DNA from: Actinomycetota bacterium
GTDB taxonomy: Bacteria > Actinomycetota > Actinomycetes > Nanopelagicales > Nanopelagicaceae
NCBI GenBank assembly: GCA_009705185.1
Contig: WLCS01000007.1
Coordinates: 1 to 15,798 of the forward strand
Direction: 5' to 3'
DNA length: 15,798 bases
In this document: positions 1 to 7,523 of the stretch, piece by piece
How the letters are laid out: each line of letters starts with the position of its first letter
Numbering within the stretch: position 1 is the first letter of the stretch
Program-made: the position numbers and the translations under genes
Notes under the pieces: model-generated
Database searches by the model: none
Told to the model about the DNA's origin: nothing
Seen by the model: the letters and a program-made list of their open reading frames with translations, nothing else

Positions 1-427
1 GATTTAACTTGGTATATGCGTCGTATACGCCTTGCGAAAGAGCGACTTCATCTTTTGATGATGTTAAAACGTATTGGCCTTTCTTGCCCATAATCAAGGC
101 TGTGCCTGTGTCTTGGCACATCGGAAGAATTCCACCCGCTGCAATGTTGGCGTTCTTTAGAAGATCCAGCGCAACGAATCGATCATTTGCTGATGCTTCA
201 GGGTCCTTGAGAATCTTTGCTAGTTGCTCAAGGTGTTCAGTACGTAGGTAATGGGATATGTCATGAATCGCAGTTTCAGTTAACAAAGTGAGTGCTTCTG
301 CAGAAACTTGTAAGAATTCTTTATCGCCCAGCTTTACGACGCTGACGCCCTCTTTGCTAATAAGGCGATACTGAGTTGTATCTGGTCCGAGCGGAAGTAA
401 ATCTGAGTACGAAAAAGTTGGAGACAT
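1..427 (-). CDS. fum: Fumarate hydratase, class I (iron-sulfur), N-terminal part; runs off left edge
   Basis: This gene encodes the start of a class I fumarase, the cytoplasmic TCA-cycle enzyme that interconverts fumarate and malate using an oxygen-sensitive [4Fe-4S] cluster. Only the first 142 codons lie in the window. The reading frame begins [16 protein letters not shown] and stays open to base 1. The family signature PMCQDTGTA falls at residues 102-110; its Cys104 matches the first cluster ligand (Cys105 in E. coli FumA). GKKGQ and the later [14 protein letters not shown] are also typical of the family. The start ATG (427-425) overlaps the xseB stop as TAATG, and AGGAG (plus-strand 435-439) sits 7 bases ahead of it, so translation is probably coupled to xseB. 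The other two cluster cysteines lie outside the window. Class I rather than class II (FumC type) is clear from the CQDTGT motif. Confidence 0.93.
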   Translation of the reverse strand, partial: MSPTFSYSDLLPLGPDTTQYRLISKEGVSVVKLGDKEFLQVSAEALTLLTETAIHDISHYLRTEHLEQLAKILKDPEASANDRFVALDLLKNANIAAGGILPMCQDTGTALIMGKKGQYVLTSSKDEVALSQGVYDAYTKLN

Positions 428-651
428 TATTCATCTCCTGATTTTGGAGATGCAGTCTTGGCAGAATCTAATTTCTTCTTCGCTCCATCGAGCCATTCCT
501 GACAAATCTTTGCTAGCTCTTCGCCGCGTTCCCATAATTTGAGTGAATCTTCGAGAGTTGCACTGCCATCTTCAAGTGATTCGACAATCTCTGCCAGTTC
601 ATCGCGAGCTTCTTCGTAGCTGGGCTTTGCATCTTTAGCGGCCATGTGCAC
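427..651 (-). CDS. xseB: Exodeoxyribonuclease VII small subunit
   Basis: XseB is the small, all-helical subunit that binds XseA in several copies to form exonuclease VII, which degrades single-stranded DNA from either end in the cytoplasm. The protein is about 72-74 residues, the usual length. It carries the family core [20 protein letters not shown] followed by [14 protein letters not shown], then a lysine-rich tail. Two starts are possible: GTG at 651 (6 bases after a GAGAG ribosome-binding motif) and ATG at 645 (12 bases after it). I list the GTG because of the spacing; the ATG would only remove two residues. The gene starts 9 bp after the xseA stop and its TAA overlaps the fumarase ATG, so the three genes form one operon. 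Confidence 0.95.
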   Translation of the reverse strand: MHMAAKDAKPSYEEARDELAEIVESLEDGSATLEDSLKLWERGEELAKICQEWLDGAKKKLDSAKTASPKSGDE

Positions 652-660
652 AATCTACTC

Positions 661-1857
661 TCAATTAACTGTGGCGCTGGTCTCGCCCTTTGCCACGCGG
701 ATGCGCAAACGTGTGCCGCTCTTCACCTTGGCTGCATCGCGCACAATGTCACCATCTTCTAATTGCACCACTGCATAGCCTCGGTCCATGGTCGACTGAG
801 GAGATAGTGAGCGAAGGTGTGCCCGCACACCTTTCAGTTCTTTCTTTTCAATTTCAAGAATCGATGCAAAGCTGCGAATGGAACGATCTCTCCATGACTT
901 AATTTCGTCTCGACGCGATGTCACCATTACCGATGGATCTTTCATCACCGGGCGATTTCGCAATTGGGCAATCTGGTTCAATTCAAAATCAATAGTTGAT
1001 GCCAGGCGACGGAACATGCGGTCTCTGATTTTTTCAATGTCGCTTATCTCTTGTGCGATATCTGGAACCACGCGCTTTGCAGCATCTGTTGGAGTTGAAG
1101 CTCTGTAATCTGCGACGTAATCCAATAAAGGTGCATCCTTTTCGTGCCCGATTGCGCTCACAATTGGAGTTCTGCAGTCAGCTGCTAGTCGAACCAACGA
1201 CTCATCACTAAATGGCAAGAGATCTTCAAATGATCCACCACCGCGAGTAATGATGATGACATCCACATCTGCATTTGCCTCTAATTCAGAGAGCGCTGCG
1301 GAAACTTCTACAACTGCTGCTGCTCCTTGAACTGCGACTTCACGAATTTCAAATTCCACTGCAGGCCAACGTCTACGCGCATTTTCAACCACATCTTTCA
1401 TGGCATCAGTGTTACGACCACAGATAAGCCCAACTTTTCGTGGCAAGCGAGGCAGTGCAATTTTTCGGCTGGCGCTAAATAATCCCTCAGCTGCCAACTT
1501 TTCTTTGAGAGCTTCTAAACGTGCAAGAAGTTCACCGACGCCAACTTGTCTGATTTCTTTTGCAGACATCGTGAGCGACCCATTTTTTGTAAACCATGAT
1601 GGCTTGGCATAAATGACAACCCGTGCATTTGCAGGTAGCGGCTGCACACTTGCTAGAACATTTTTGTAACACATCACAGAGATGCTCATATCTGCACTGG
1701 TATCGCGAAGACGCATAAATGCCATCCCGCCACTGCGTTCGTTGAGTTCAGAGATTTCGCCTTCAATCCAAATTGGGCCAAGGCGATCTACATACTCTTT
1801 GATTGCTTCAGAGACCACGCGCACTGGCGCAGGGGATTCACTTGAAGTTTCGAACAT
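661..1857 (-). CDS. xseA: Exodeoxyribonuclease VII large subunit
   Basis: XseA is the catalytic subunit of exonuclease VII, which hydrolyses single-stranded DNA in both directions and acts in repair and mismatch correction. The 398-residue protein begins with an OB-fold DNA-binding domain (about residues 10-105, with [12 protein letters not shown] at 27-38). The nuclease domain follows (about 125-265), then a charged helical region (about 270-350) that should hold XseB, and a short C-terminal segment with [10 protein letters not shown]. Candidate catalytic residues line up with those reported for E. coli: Asp155, Arg205 (in [10 protein letters not shown]), His238 and Asp241 (in SAIGHEKD). The sequence [11 protein letters not shown] replaces the TSxxGAA form seen in proteobacteria and looks actinobacterial. 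The ATG at 1857 has no ribosome-binding site but lies 6 bases after a TAGGCT hexamer, which suggests a leaderless transcript. The gene heads the xseA-xseB-fum operon. Confidence 0.96.
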   Translation of the reverse strand: MFETSSESPAPVRVVSEAIKEYVDRLGPIWIEGEISELNERSGGMAFMRLRDTSADMSISVMCYKNVLASVQPLPANARVVIYAKPSWFTKNGSLTMSAKEIRQVGVGELLARLEALKEKLAAEGLFSASRKIALPRLPRKVGLICGRNTDAMKDVVENARRRWPAVEFEIREVAVQGAAAVVEVSAALSELEANADVDVIIITRGGGSFEDLLPFSDESLVRLAADCRTPIVSAIGHEKDAPLLDYVADYRASTPTDAAKRVVPDIAQEISDIEKIRDRMFRRLASTIDFELNQIAQLRNRPVMKDPSVMVTSRRDEIKSWRDRSIRSFASILEIEKKELKGVRAHLRSLSPQSTMDRGYAVVQLEDGDIVRDAAKVKSGTRLRIRVAKGETSATVN

Positions 1858-1863
1858 GGGATG

Positions 1864-1869
1864 AGCCTA
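1864..1869 (-). promoter_or_regulatory. Putative -10 element (TAGGCT) for leaderless xseA transcript
   Basis: Read on the minus strand, TAGGCT ends 6 bases before the xseA ATG. It fits the TANNNT form and spacing of actinobacterial leaderless promoters. No ribosome-binding site lies between it and the start codon. A possible weak -35 (TTGCTC, plus-strand 1886-1891) is spaced 16 bp upstream but matches the consensus poorly. This call rests on pattern and spacing only. Confidence 0.55.
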
Positions 1870-1870
1870 T

Positions 1871-1876
1871 TAGACT
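1871..1876 (+). promoter_or_regulatory. Putative -10 element (TAGACT) for leaderless ispH transcript
   Basis: TAGACT lies 7 bases before the ispH ATG at 1884, the spacing expected if transcription begins on the start codon. There is no ribosome-binding site in the 26-bp gap. The hexamer is separated by a single base from the xseA -10 element on the other strand. No good -35 is visible; TTTCGA at 1848-1853 is at the right distance but weak. Confidence 0.55.
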
Positions 1877-1883
1877 GCTGCTC

Positions 1884-2831
1884 ATGAGCAAGAGAGTTCT
1901 CTTAGCCGCGCCACGCGGATATTGCGCCGGTGTAGACCGAGCAGTGATTGCCGTTGAAAAATCTCTGGAACTTTATGGTGCGCCAATTTATGTGCGTAAG
2001 GAAATTGTCCACAACAAGCATGTAGTTTCAACGTTAGAACAGCGCGGCGTAATTTTCGTCAACGAGACTGACGAAGTTCCAGAAGGTGCCACAGTTGTCT
2101 TTTCTGCACACGGTGTTTCACCTGCTGTGCATGCAGAAGCCGCTTCACGAAACTTAAAAACTATCGATGCAACCTGTCCGTTGGTGACGAAAGTGCATAA
2201 CGAGGTAAAGCGATTTGCAGATGATGAAACTGAAATTCTTCTTATCGGCCACAACGGGCACGAAGAAGTTGAAGGAACAGCAGGAGAAGCTCCAGGAAAA
2301 GTTCGTGTAGTTGATGGACTTGATGAAGCCCGCAACGTTGTTCCAACCCCAGGTAAAAAACTGGTCTGGCTTACTCAGACAACTCTTTCTGTAGATGAAA
2401 CCATGCAATCAGTTGCAATTCTCAAAGATCGTTTCCCAGAGATTGCCAACCCGCCCTCTGACGATATTTGTTATGCAACACAGAACCGCCAAGAAGCTAT
2501 TAAGGCGATTGCACCTCAAGCTGATTTGGTAATTGTTGTGGGTTCAACTAACTCTTCAAATTCAGTTCGACTCGTTGAAGTTGCACTCGAATACGGTGCT
2601 AAAGCTGCATATCTCGTTGACTATGCAGCTGAGGTCAAAGAAGAGTGGCTAGATAAAGCAGAAACCATCGGCGTGACAAGCGGTGCATCTGTGCCTGAAA
2701 TTCTTGTGACAGATCTACTTAAATTCTTAGATATGCATGGGTATAACGACGTTCAAGAAGTGAAAGCAACTGAGGAGACTCTTCTCTTTGCTCTGCCTAA
2801 GGAACTTCGTAAAGATTTAAAGCAAGCTTAG
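1884..2831 (+). CDS. ispH: 4-hydroxy-3-methylbut-2-enyl diphosphate reductase
   Basis: IspH (LytB) is the last enzyme of the MEP pathway. It reduces HMBPP to isopentenyl and dimethylallyl diphosphate with an iron-sulfur cluster, supplying quinone, carotenoid and cell-wall lipid precursors. The 315-residue protein has the three cluster cysteines: Cys14 in [12 protein letters not shown], Cys98 in [11 protein letters not shown] and Cys196 in [11 protein letters not shown]. Substrate-binding residues are also visible: [11 protein letters not shown] (His126, Glu128) and STNSSNS (221-227). I chose the ATG at 1884 because [16 protein letters not shown] is where the family begins. The frame is open for 27 more codons upstream, from 1803, but those codons are antisense to xseA and look unlike IspH. 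The stop overlaps the stop of the convergent membrane-protein gene. Confidence 0.97.
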   Translation: MSKRVLLAAPRGYCAGVDRAVIAVEKSLELYGAPIYVRKEIVHNKHVVSTLEQRGVIFVNETDEVPEGATVVFSAHGVSPAVHAEAASRNLKTIDATCPLVTKVHNEVKRFADDETEILLIGHNGHEEVEGTAGEAPGKVRVVDGLDEARNVVPTPGKKLVWLTQTTLSVDETMQSVAILKDRFPEIANPPSDDICYATQNRQEAIKAIAPQADLVIVVGSTNSSNSVRLVEVALEYGAKAAYLVDYAAEVKEEWLDKAETIGVTSGASVPEILVTDLLKFLDMHGYNDVQEVKATEETLLFALPKELRKDLKQA

Positions 2832-3247
2832 TTTGCTGATACTCGCTTTGATGGACGGCTCTTCGCTTTTTCATTGAGAAACATAAACCAGGCATAGAGC
2901 GCGCTGACTAGTAAAAATGGTGCAACGCTTGCAAGGGATGCGACAAAATCGACACCTACGCGAGTGATACGTAATCCATCGCTAAGAATTGTCATAAAAA
3001 GTGTTGTCGCAGCATAGGCAAGCGGCGGAGTAACAGCTGCAACATATCGAGTACCTGCACGACCGTAATTGACCCCACCATATGTCACAAGGGCAATGAT
3101 CAATCCCGAAACGATTCCGGCACCGGAGCGAATCCAGATTTCAAGGGATGCGAAGATAAAGATGAAGAGTGATTGCAAGAAAACAATTCCTTGCTTCTTC
3201 AGGCCAGGGCCTTGGATAAATGGCTTCGTACTTGTTGCTGTGCTCAT
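2828..3247 (-). CDS. Small four-helix membrane protein, DUF6542-like
   Basis: This encodes a 139-residue integral membrane protein of unknown function. Four hydrophobic helices can be seen, at about residues 21-39, 43-60, 67-88 and 101-124. The N-terminus is short and polar and the C-terminal tail is basic ([11 protein letters not shown]). No catalytic motif stands out; PPLAYA (74-79) within the third helix is the most distinctive stretch. A small membrane protein sits in this place, between ispH and ychF, in other actinobacteria (as I recall, Rv1111c in M. tuberculosis), and the sequence resembles the DUF6542 family, though I cannot confirm that here. The ATG lies 2 bp after the rmuC stop, with AGAGGA (plus-strand 3254-3259) 6 bases upstream, so the two are co-transcribed. 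The TAA overlaps the ispH stop. Confidence 0.82.
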   Translation of the reverse strand: MSTATSTKPFIQGPGLKKQGIVFLQSLFIFIFASLEIWIRSGAGIVSGLIIALVTYGGVNYGRAGTRYVAAVTPPLAYAATTLFMTILSDGLRITRVGVDFVASLASVAPFLLVSALYAWFMFLNEKAKSRPSKRVSAN

Positions 3248-3249
3248 TG

Positions 3250-4437
3250 TTATTCCTCTACTACTTCTACATCAATGAAATCATCTGGTCCATCGAGTTC
3301 AGCGTTCTGAAGTTCGCGAACCTTAGCCGGTGATTCTGGATACTCGATTGCGAGCTTATCTTTATCGCCTGCAACCCCAAGTTTATTGATTCGGCGAGCA
3401 GGTGCAAGAACAGTTTTCTCTGCTGTAGGGATGAGGTCTTCATATGCTTTTGAAGTTGAGTTAATTGCTTTTCCGACAGCCACAATCTTGGAGTGCAGCA
3501 GGGTAATGTTCTTAAGAAATGTAGCAGCAACTTTGGTGATGTCATCTGCATTCTCTGCAAGTTTATTGCGAGTAAAGATATGGCCCACGGTGCGCAGTAA
3601 CGCCATCATGGATGTCGGTGTTGCAAGTGTGACGCCGACCTTAAAAGCTTTCTCGAGCAAGAGCGGATCAAGACGTAGTGACTCGGCCAGAAGTGTTTCA
3701 AAAGGAAGGAATAACACTACAAAATCAGGAGAGTTCTGAGACTTGTGATAGCCGCGCTTTGAAAGTGAATCGACATGCTTGAGCAAATCTTTTGTGTGTT
3801 GCACAAGCAGCTCATCGCGTTCAGCTTGATTATCGGTGCCAAACGCTTCAAGGAAGCGATCGAAAGGAAATTTCGAATCGATAAATAACTTTGAGCCGCC
3901 AGGCATCGCAACTGTGATATCTGGAATACCTGATGAATCTGCATCGGTTGTAGAACGTTGTGCAACGTATTCGTGATCTTCGCGCAGACCAGCTTGCTCG
4001 AGCAAAAGTTCGAGTTGGGCTTCGCCAAACTTTCCGCGAGTTTGAGAGTTAGAAAGCGCACCTGCAATTTTCTTAGTTTCATCAAAGAAAGTTGTAGATG
4101 CTTTACGCATCTCATCGATGGTGCCAATTAATTGAGTTTCAGATGCGACTCGCTTCTCTGCAGCATCTTGTGCCTGCGCGCGCATACGTTCTACAGTTGT
4201 TTTCATCTCTTCCATCTGAGTTGCAATTTTTGTTTCGTTCTCATTTTTCGCTTCTGCCATTTTTAAACGATCTTCAGAAGCTTTGAGTAAGACTTTTACA
4301 TCGTTGAGCTCTTGCGAAATTCGTGATGAATCACCACCAATTGATGCAGATTTAATTCTGGCAATCCACATACCGAGGGCGAGGCCAATAAAAAGGCCAA
4401 TAATCAGAGTTATTAAGGTCACGAGTGCGCTGGACAT
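3250..4437 (-). CDS. rmuC: DNA recombination protein RmuC
   Basis: RmuC is a predicted nuclease-fold protein that limits DNA inversions between short inverted repeats in E. coli; its chemistry is poorly defined. The 395-residue product starts with one membrane anchor (about residues 4-26, LITLIIGLFIGLALG). A charged coiled-coil segment follows (about 40-110), and then the RmuC domain (about 125-340), including RGKFGEAQLELLLEQAGL, LFIDSKFPFDRF and VVLFLPFETLLAESL. The acidic tail ends DDFIDVEVVEE. Start choice is uncertain: I use the ATG at 4437, which puts the anchor at the extreme N-terminus, but an in-frame GTG at 4470 (preceded by AGGA at 10 bases) would add MIVTPSCHDCP. No clear ribosome-binding site precedes the ATG. 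The gene diverges from ychF and leads the operon with the downstream membrane protein. Confidence 0.93.
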   Translation of the reverse strand: MSSALVTLITLIIGLFIGLALGMWIARIKSASIGGDSSRISQELNDVKVLLKASEDRLKMAEAKNENETKIATQMEEMKTTVERMRAQAQDAAEKRVASETQLIGTIDEMRKASTTFFDETKKIAGALSNSQTRGKFGEAQLELLLEQAGLREDHEYVAQRSTTDADSSGIPDITVAMPGGSKLFIDSKFPFDRFLEAFGTDNQAERDELLVQHTKDLLKHVDSLSKRGYHKSQNSPDFVVLFLPFETLLAESLRLDPLLLEKAFKVGVTLATPTSMMALLRTVGHIFTRNKLAENADDITKVAATFLKNITLLHSKIVAVGKAINSTSKAYEDLIPTAEKTVLAPARRINKLGVAGDKDKLAIEYPESPAKVRELQNAELDGPDDFIDVEVVEE

Positions 4438-4473
4438 GGGGCAATCGTGGCAGGAAGGGGTGACAATCACGCG

Positions 4474-4479
4474 TAGGCT
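4474..4479 (+). promoter_or_regulatory. Putative -10 element (TAGGCT) upstream of ychF
   Basis: TAGGCT, the same hexamer found before xseA, lies 9 bases before the ychF ATG. There is no ribosome-binding site in between, so a leaderless or near-leaderless transcript is likely. The spacing is slightly longer than at ispH and xseA, and no -35 is evident. The site would drive the ychF-typA unit. Confidence 0.42.
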
Positions 4480-4488
4480 GTCCTACTT

Positions 4489-5562
4489 ATGAGCCTCTCA
4501 ATTGGAATCGTCGGACTCCCGAATGTTGGAAAGTCGACCCTTTTTAATGCTCTTACTAAGAACAATGTCTTAGCGGCTAACTATCCCTTCGCCACCATCG
4601 AGCCCAATGTCGGCGTCGTGGGCGTACCTGACGAGCGTTTGGCCAAGCTCGCGGCCATCTTTGGATCTGAGAAGTTGCTGCCTGCAGCCCTCTCATTTGT
4701 AGATATTGCTGGAATCGTAAAGGGCGCTTCCGAAGGTGCCGGACTTGGAAATAAGTTCCTTGCAAATATTCGTGAGACCGATGCAATCTGTCAGGTAATT
4801 CGAGTCTTTACTGATGGCGATGTGGTGCACGTTGATGGTCGCATCGATCCTTCAAGTGATATCGAAACGATTAATACTGAACTCGCGCTCGCAGATTTGC
4901 AGACAATTGAAAAAGCTATTCCACGTCTAGAAAAAGAGGCGCGCGTTTCAAAAGAGAAGGCGCCAGTTCTTGCGGCAGTAAAAGAGGCTAACGATTGGCT
5001 GCAATCAGGTAAGCCACTTTCGCAATCAAAAATTGATCGAGAACTCTTACACGAACTTCATTTGCTTACTGCAAAACCATTTTTATATGTTTTTAATGTT
5101 GATGCCGCAGAACTTGCAGATGCTGATCTACGAAAGAAATTATCAGCTCTGGTTGCACCGGCAGAAGCAATTTTCCTCGATGCAAAAACAGAGGCCGAAC
5201 TTGCTGAACTTTCTGATGAAGATGCACTCGAACTTTTGCAAGCAATTGGTTTGACTGAACCCGGACTTGCAACATTGGCACGCGTCGGTTTTGACACTCT
5301 TGGTTTACAAACATATTTAACTGCAGGTCCAAAAGAAGCACGCGCGTGGACTATTCATAAAGGCGATACAGCACCGATGGCAGCTGGCGTCATTCACACA
5401 GATTTCCAAAAAGGTTTCATTAAAGCTGAAATCGTTTCTTTTGCCGACTTGGTAGAAGCGGGCTCAATGACTGAAGCGAAAGCTAAGGGCAAAGTTCGTA
5501 TGGAAGGCAAGGAATACATCATGCAAGACGGAGACGTAGTGGAGTTCAGATTCAATGTCTAA
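4489..5562 (+). CDS. ychF: Redox-regulated ATPase YchF (Obg-related)
   Basis: YchF (OLA1 family) is a universal P-loop NTPase that prefers ATP, binds ribosomes and is linked to stress and redox responses. The 357-residue protein matches the family length. The P-loop GLPNVGKST is at residues 9-17, and the G3 region [19 protein letters not shown] at 72-90. A helical coiled-coil arm spans about 125-190. The G4 position reads NVDA (203-206) instead of the GTPase NKxD, as expected for an ATP-binding member; most relatives have Glu as the last residue. The C-terminal TGS domain (about 276-357) includes [20 protein letters not shown]. The ATG is 9 bases after a TAGGCT hexamer and lacks a ribosome-binding site. 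The end overlaps the typA start by 8 bp. Confidence 0.97.
   Translation: MSLSIGIVGLPNVGKSTLFNALTKNNVLAANYPFATIEPNVGVVGVPDERLAKLAAIFGSEKLLPAALSFVDIAGIVKGASEGAGLGNKFLANIRETDAICQVIRVFTDGDVVHVDGRIDPSSDIETINTELALADLQTIEKAIPRLEKEARVSKEKAPVLAAVKEANDWLQSGKPLSQSKIDRELLHELHLLTAKPFLYVFNVDAAELADADLRKKLSALVAPAEAIFLDAKTEAELAELSDEDALELLQAIGLTEPGLATLARVGFDTLGLQTYLTAGPKEARAWTIHKGDTAPMAAGVIHTDFQKGFIKAEIVSFADLVEAGSMTEAKAKGKVRMEGKEYIMQDGDVVEFRFNV
5541..5544 (+). promoter_or_regulatory. Ribosome-binding site of typA inside ychF
   Basis: GGAG lies 10 bases before the typA ATG (5555), within the last codons of ychF. It supports translational coupling across the 8-bp overlap ATGTCTAA and fixes the typA start. Confidence 0.6.
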
Positions 5563-7483
5563 CAATCAACCGCAGAACACAGCCAGAGCACGATTAAATC
5601 AAGCTCACCTTAAGGATCTTCCACGGAAGACTCGCGACAACCTTCGTAACGTAGCGATCATCGCGCACGTTGACCACGGTAAAACAACACTCGTTGACGC
5701 GATGTTGTGGCAGTCCGGTGCATTTGCTGCACATAAAAAGCAAGAAGAAGGTCAAGACCGCATGATGGATTCAATGGATCTTGAACGCGAAAAGGGAATT
5801 ACGATTCTTGCAAAGAACACTGCGGTAAAGCGCGGTGACACAATTATTAACATTATTGATACACCAGGCCACGCAGATTTCGGTGGTGAAGTTGAACGTG
5901 GACTCGAAATGGTTGACGGAGTAATTCTTCTCGTTGACGCTTCAGAAGGTCCGCTTCCGCAGACGCGTTTCGTATTGCGTAAAGCTCTTCAAAAGAATCT
6001 TCCAGTTATTTTGCTTATCAACAAGGTAGACCGCTCTGATGCTCGTATTGCAGAAGTTGTAGACGAGGCTTACGAACTCTTCCTTGATCTTGATGCAAAT
6101 GAAGATCAAATTGATTTCCCAGTTGTGTATGCATCAGCAAAAGCTGGTCGTGCATCTCTGACACGTCCTGCAGATGGTGGAATGCCAGAAGAAGAGAATC
6201 TCGATGTTCTCTTTGACACAATCTTCTCTGCAATTCCAGCACCTGTTTATCACGAAGGTGCACCACTTCAAGCACACGTGACAAACCTTGACTCATCACC
6301 ATTCCTTGGACGTTTGGCACTCTGCCGCGTTCACGAAGGCGTGATTAAAAAAGGCCAAACAGTTACATGGATGAAGACTGATGGAACAACTGAACGCGTA
6401 AAGATCTCTGAACTTCTTGTTACAGAGGCACTTGAACGCGTTCCAGCACTTGAAGCTGGTCCTGGTGACATCATCGCTGTTGCTGGTATCGAAACAATTA
6501 CTTTGGGCGAGACTCTTGCAGATCTTGAGAGCCCGCATCAATTGCCACTTATTACAGTTGATGAACCATCAATTTCGATGACAATTGGTATTAACACATC
6601 TCCACTTGCGGGCAAGAGCGGCAAAATGCTTACTGCGCGCCAAGTAAAAGATCGTCTTGATAAAGAGCTTGTCGGTAACGTTTCACTTCGCGTACTCAAT
6701 ACTGAACGTCCAGATACATGGGAAGTTCAAGGTCGTGGAGAACTTCAGCTCGCTGTTCTTGTTGAAATCATGAAGCGCGAAAGTTTCGAACTCACAGTGG
6801 GTAAGCCACAAGTAGTGACAAAGATGATTGATGGAAAACTTCATGAACCAATGGAGCGCTTATCTATTGATGCACCTGAAGAATACTTAGGTGTACTTAC
6901 ACAGCTGATGGCGCTACGTAAGGGTCGCATGGAGCAAATGGTTAATCACGGAACCGGTTGGATCCGCCTTGATTACAAAGTTCCATCTCGCGGACTTATT
7001 GGTTTCCGTACCGAGTTCCTTACTGAAACTCGCGGAACAGGTTTGCTACACCACGTCTTTGATTCTTACGAACCATGGTTTGGTGAACTTCGCACACGCG
7101 GAACAGGATCACTTGTTTCAGATCGAATTGGCGCGGTGACTTCTTATGCACTTGCTGGAATTCAAGAACGAGGTTCTATCTTCGTTGAACCTGGTGATGA
7201 AGTGTATGAAGGAATGGTTATCGGAGAGAATTCACGTTCTGAAGATATGGACGTTAACTGCGTTCGTGAAAAGAAGCTCACCAATATGCGTGCTTCAGGT
7301 ACAGATGATTCTGAAAAGTTGATTCCACCTAAAAAGCTCAACATGGAAGGTGCTCTCGAATTCTGTCGCGAAGATGAATGCGTTGAAGTAACACCTGCGG
7401 TTGTTCGAATCCGTAAGGTCACACTCGATGGCGCAGAGCGCGCACGCGCTACTTCTCGAGCAAAGAAGAACAATCAGAGCTAA
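5555..7483 (+). CDS. typA: Translational GTPase TypA/BipA
   Basis: TypA (BipA) is a ribosome-binding GTPase of the EF-G/LepA class that helps 50S assembly and growth under cold or other stress. The 642-residue protein has a G domain with AHVDHGKTT (37-45), the switch region [12 protein letters not shown] (79-90), [14 protein letters not shown] (103-116) and NKVD (157-160). A domain II beta barrel, EF-G-like domains III and V, and the TypA-specific C-terminal region follow, including [17 protein letters not shown] and [11 protein letters not shown]. About 30 basic, polar residues precede the usual family start [12 protein letters not shown], and no other start codon lies in that stretch, so the extension seems genuine. 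The start overlaps ychF by 8 bp with GGAG upstream. The tail ends in a lysine- and arginine-rich segment. Confidence 0.97.
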   Translation: MSNNQPQNTARARLNQAHLKDLPRKTRDNLRNVAIIAHVDHGKTTLVDAMLWQSGAFAAHKKQEEGQDRMMDSMDLEREKGITILAKNTAVKRGDTIINIIDTPGHADFGGEVERGLEMVDGVILLVDASEGPLPQTRFVLRKALQKNLPVILLINKVDRSDARIAEVVDEAYELFLDLDANEDQIDFPVVYASAKAGRASLTRPADGGMPEEENLDVLFDTIFSAIPAPVYHEGAPLQAHVTNLDSSPFLGRLALCRVHEGVIKKGQTVTWMKTDGTTERVKISELLVTEALERVPALEAGPGDIIAVAGIETITLGETLADLESPHQLPLITVDEPSISMTIGINTSPLAGKSGKMLTARQVKDRLDKELVGNVSLRVLNTERPDTWEVQGRGELQLAVLVEIMKRESFELTVGKPQVVTKMIDGKLHEPMERLSIDAPEEYLGVLTQLMALRKGRMEQMVNHGTGWIRLDYKVPSRGLIGFRTEFLTETRGTGLLHHVFDSYEPWFGELRTRGTGSLVSDRIGAVTSYALAGIQERGSIFVEPGDEVYEGMVIGENSRSEDMDVNCVREKKLTNMRASGTDDSEKLIPPKKLNMEGALEFCREDECVEVTPAVVRIRKVTLDGAERARATSRAKKNNQS

Positions 7484-7523
7484 TTACCCCGACTTGTCAG
7501 GGCCTTACGGTTGAATACGAACT

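Noticed and set aside
9..251. Plus-strand open frame of 80 codons at the left edge
   Set aside because: It lies opposite the class I fumarase frame, whose conserved CQDTGT motif shows which strand is coding.
1803..1883. Upstream extension of the ispH reading frame by 27 codons
   Set aside because: The extra residues are antisense to the xseA start, have no resemblance to IspH, and the family begins at [16 protein letters not shown] (ATG 1884).
7486..7503. Possible terminator hairpin after typA (CCCCGA with TCAGGG)
   Set aside because: The stem is about five pairs with a mismatch and there is no T-run after it; it also overlaps a possible -35 (TTGTCA).
7494..7521. TTGTCA-N16-TACGAA as a classical promoter for adnA
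   Set aside because: It would start transcription inside or just after the GTG start codon, and the -10 matches poorly; the leaderless reading with TTGAAT is also weak, so I list no promoter here.
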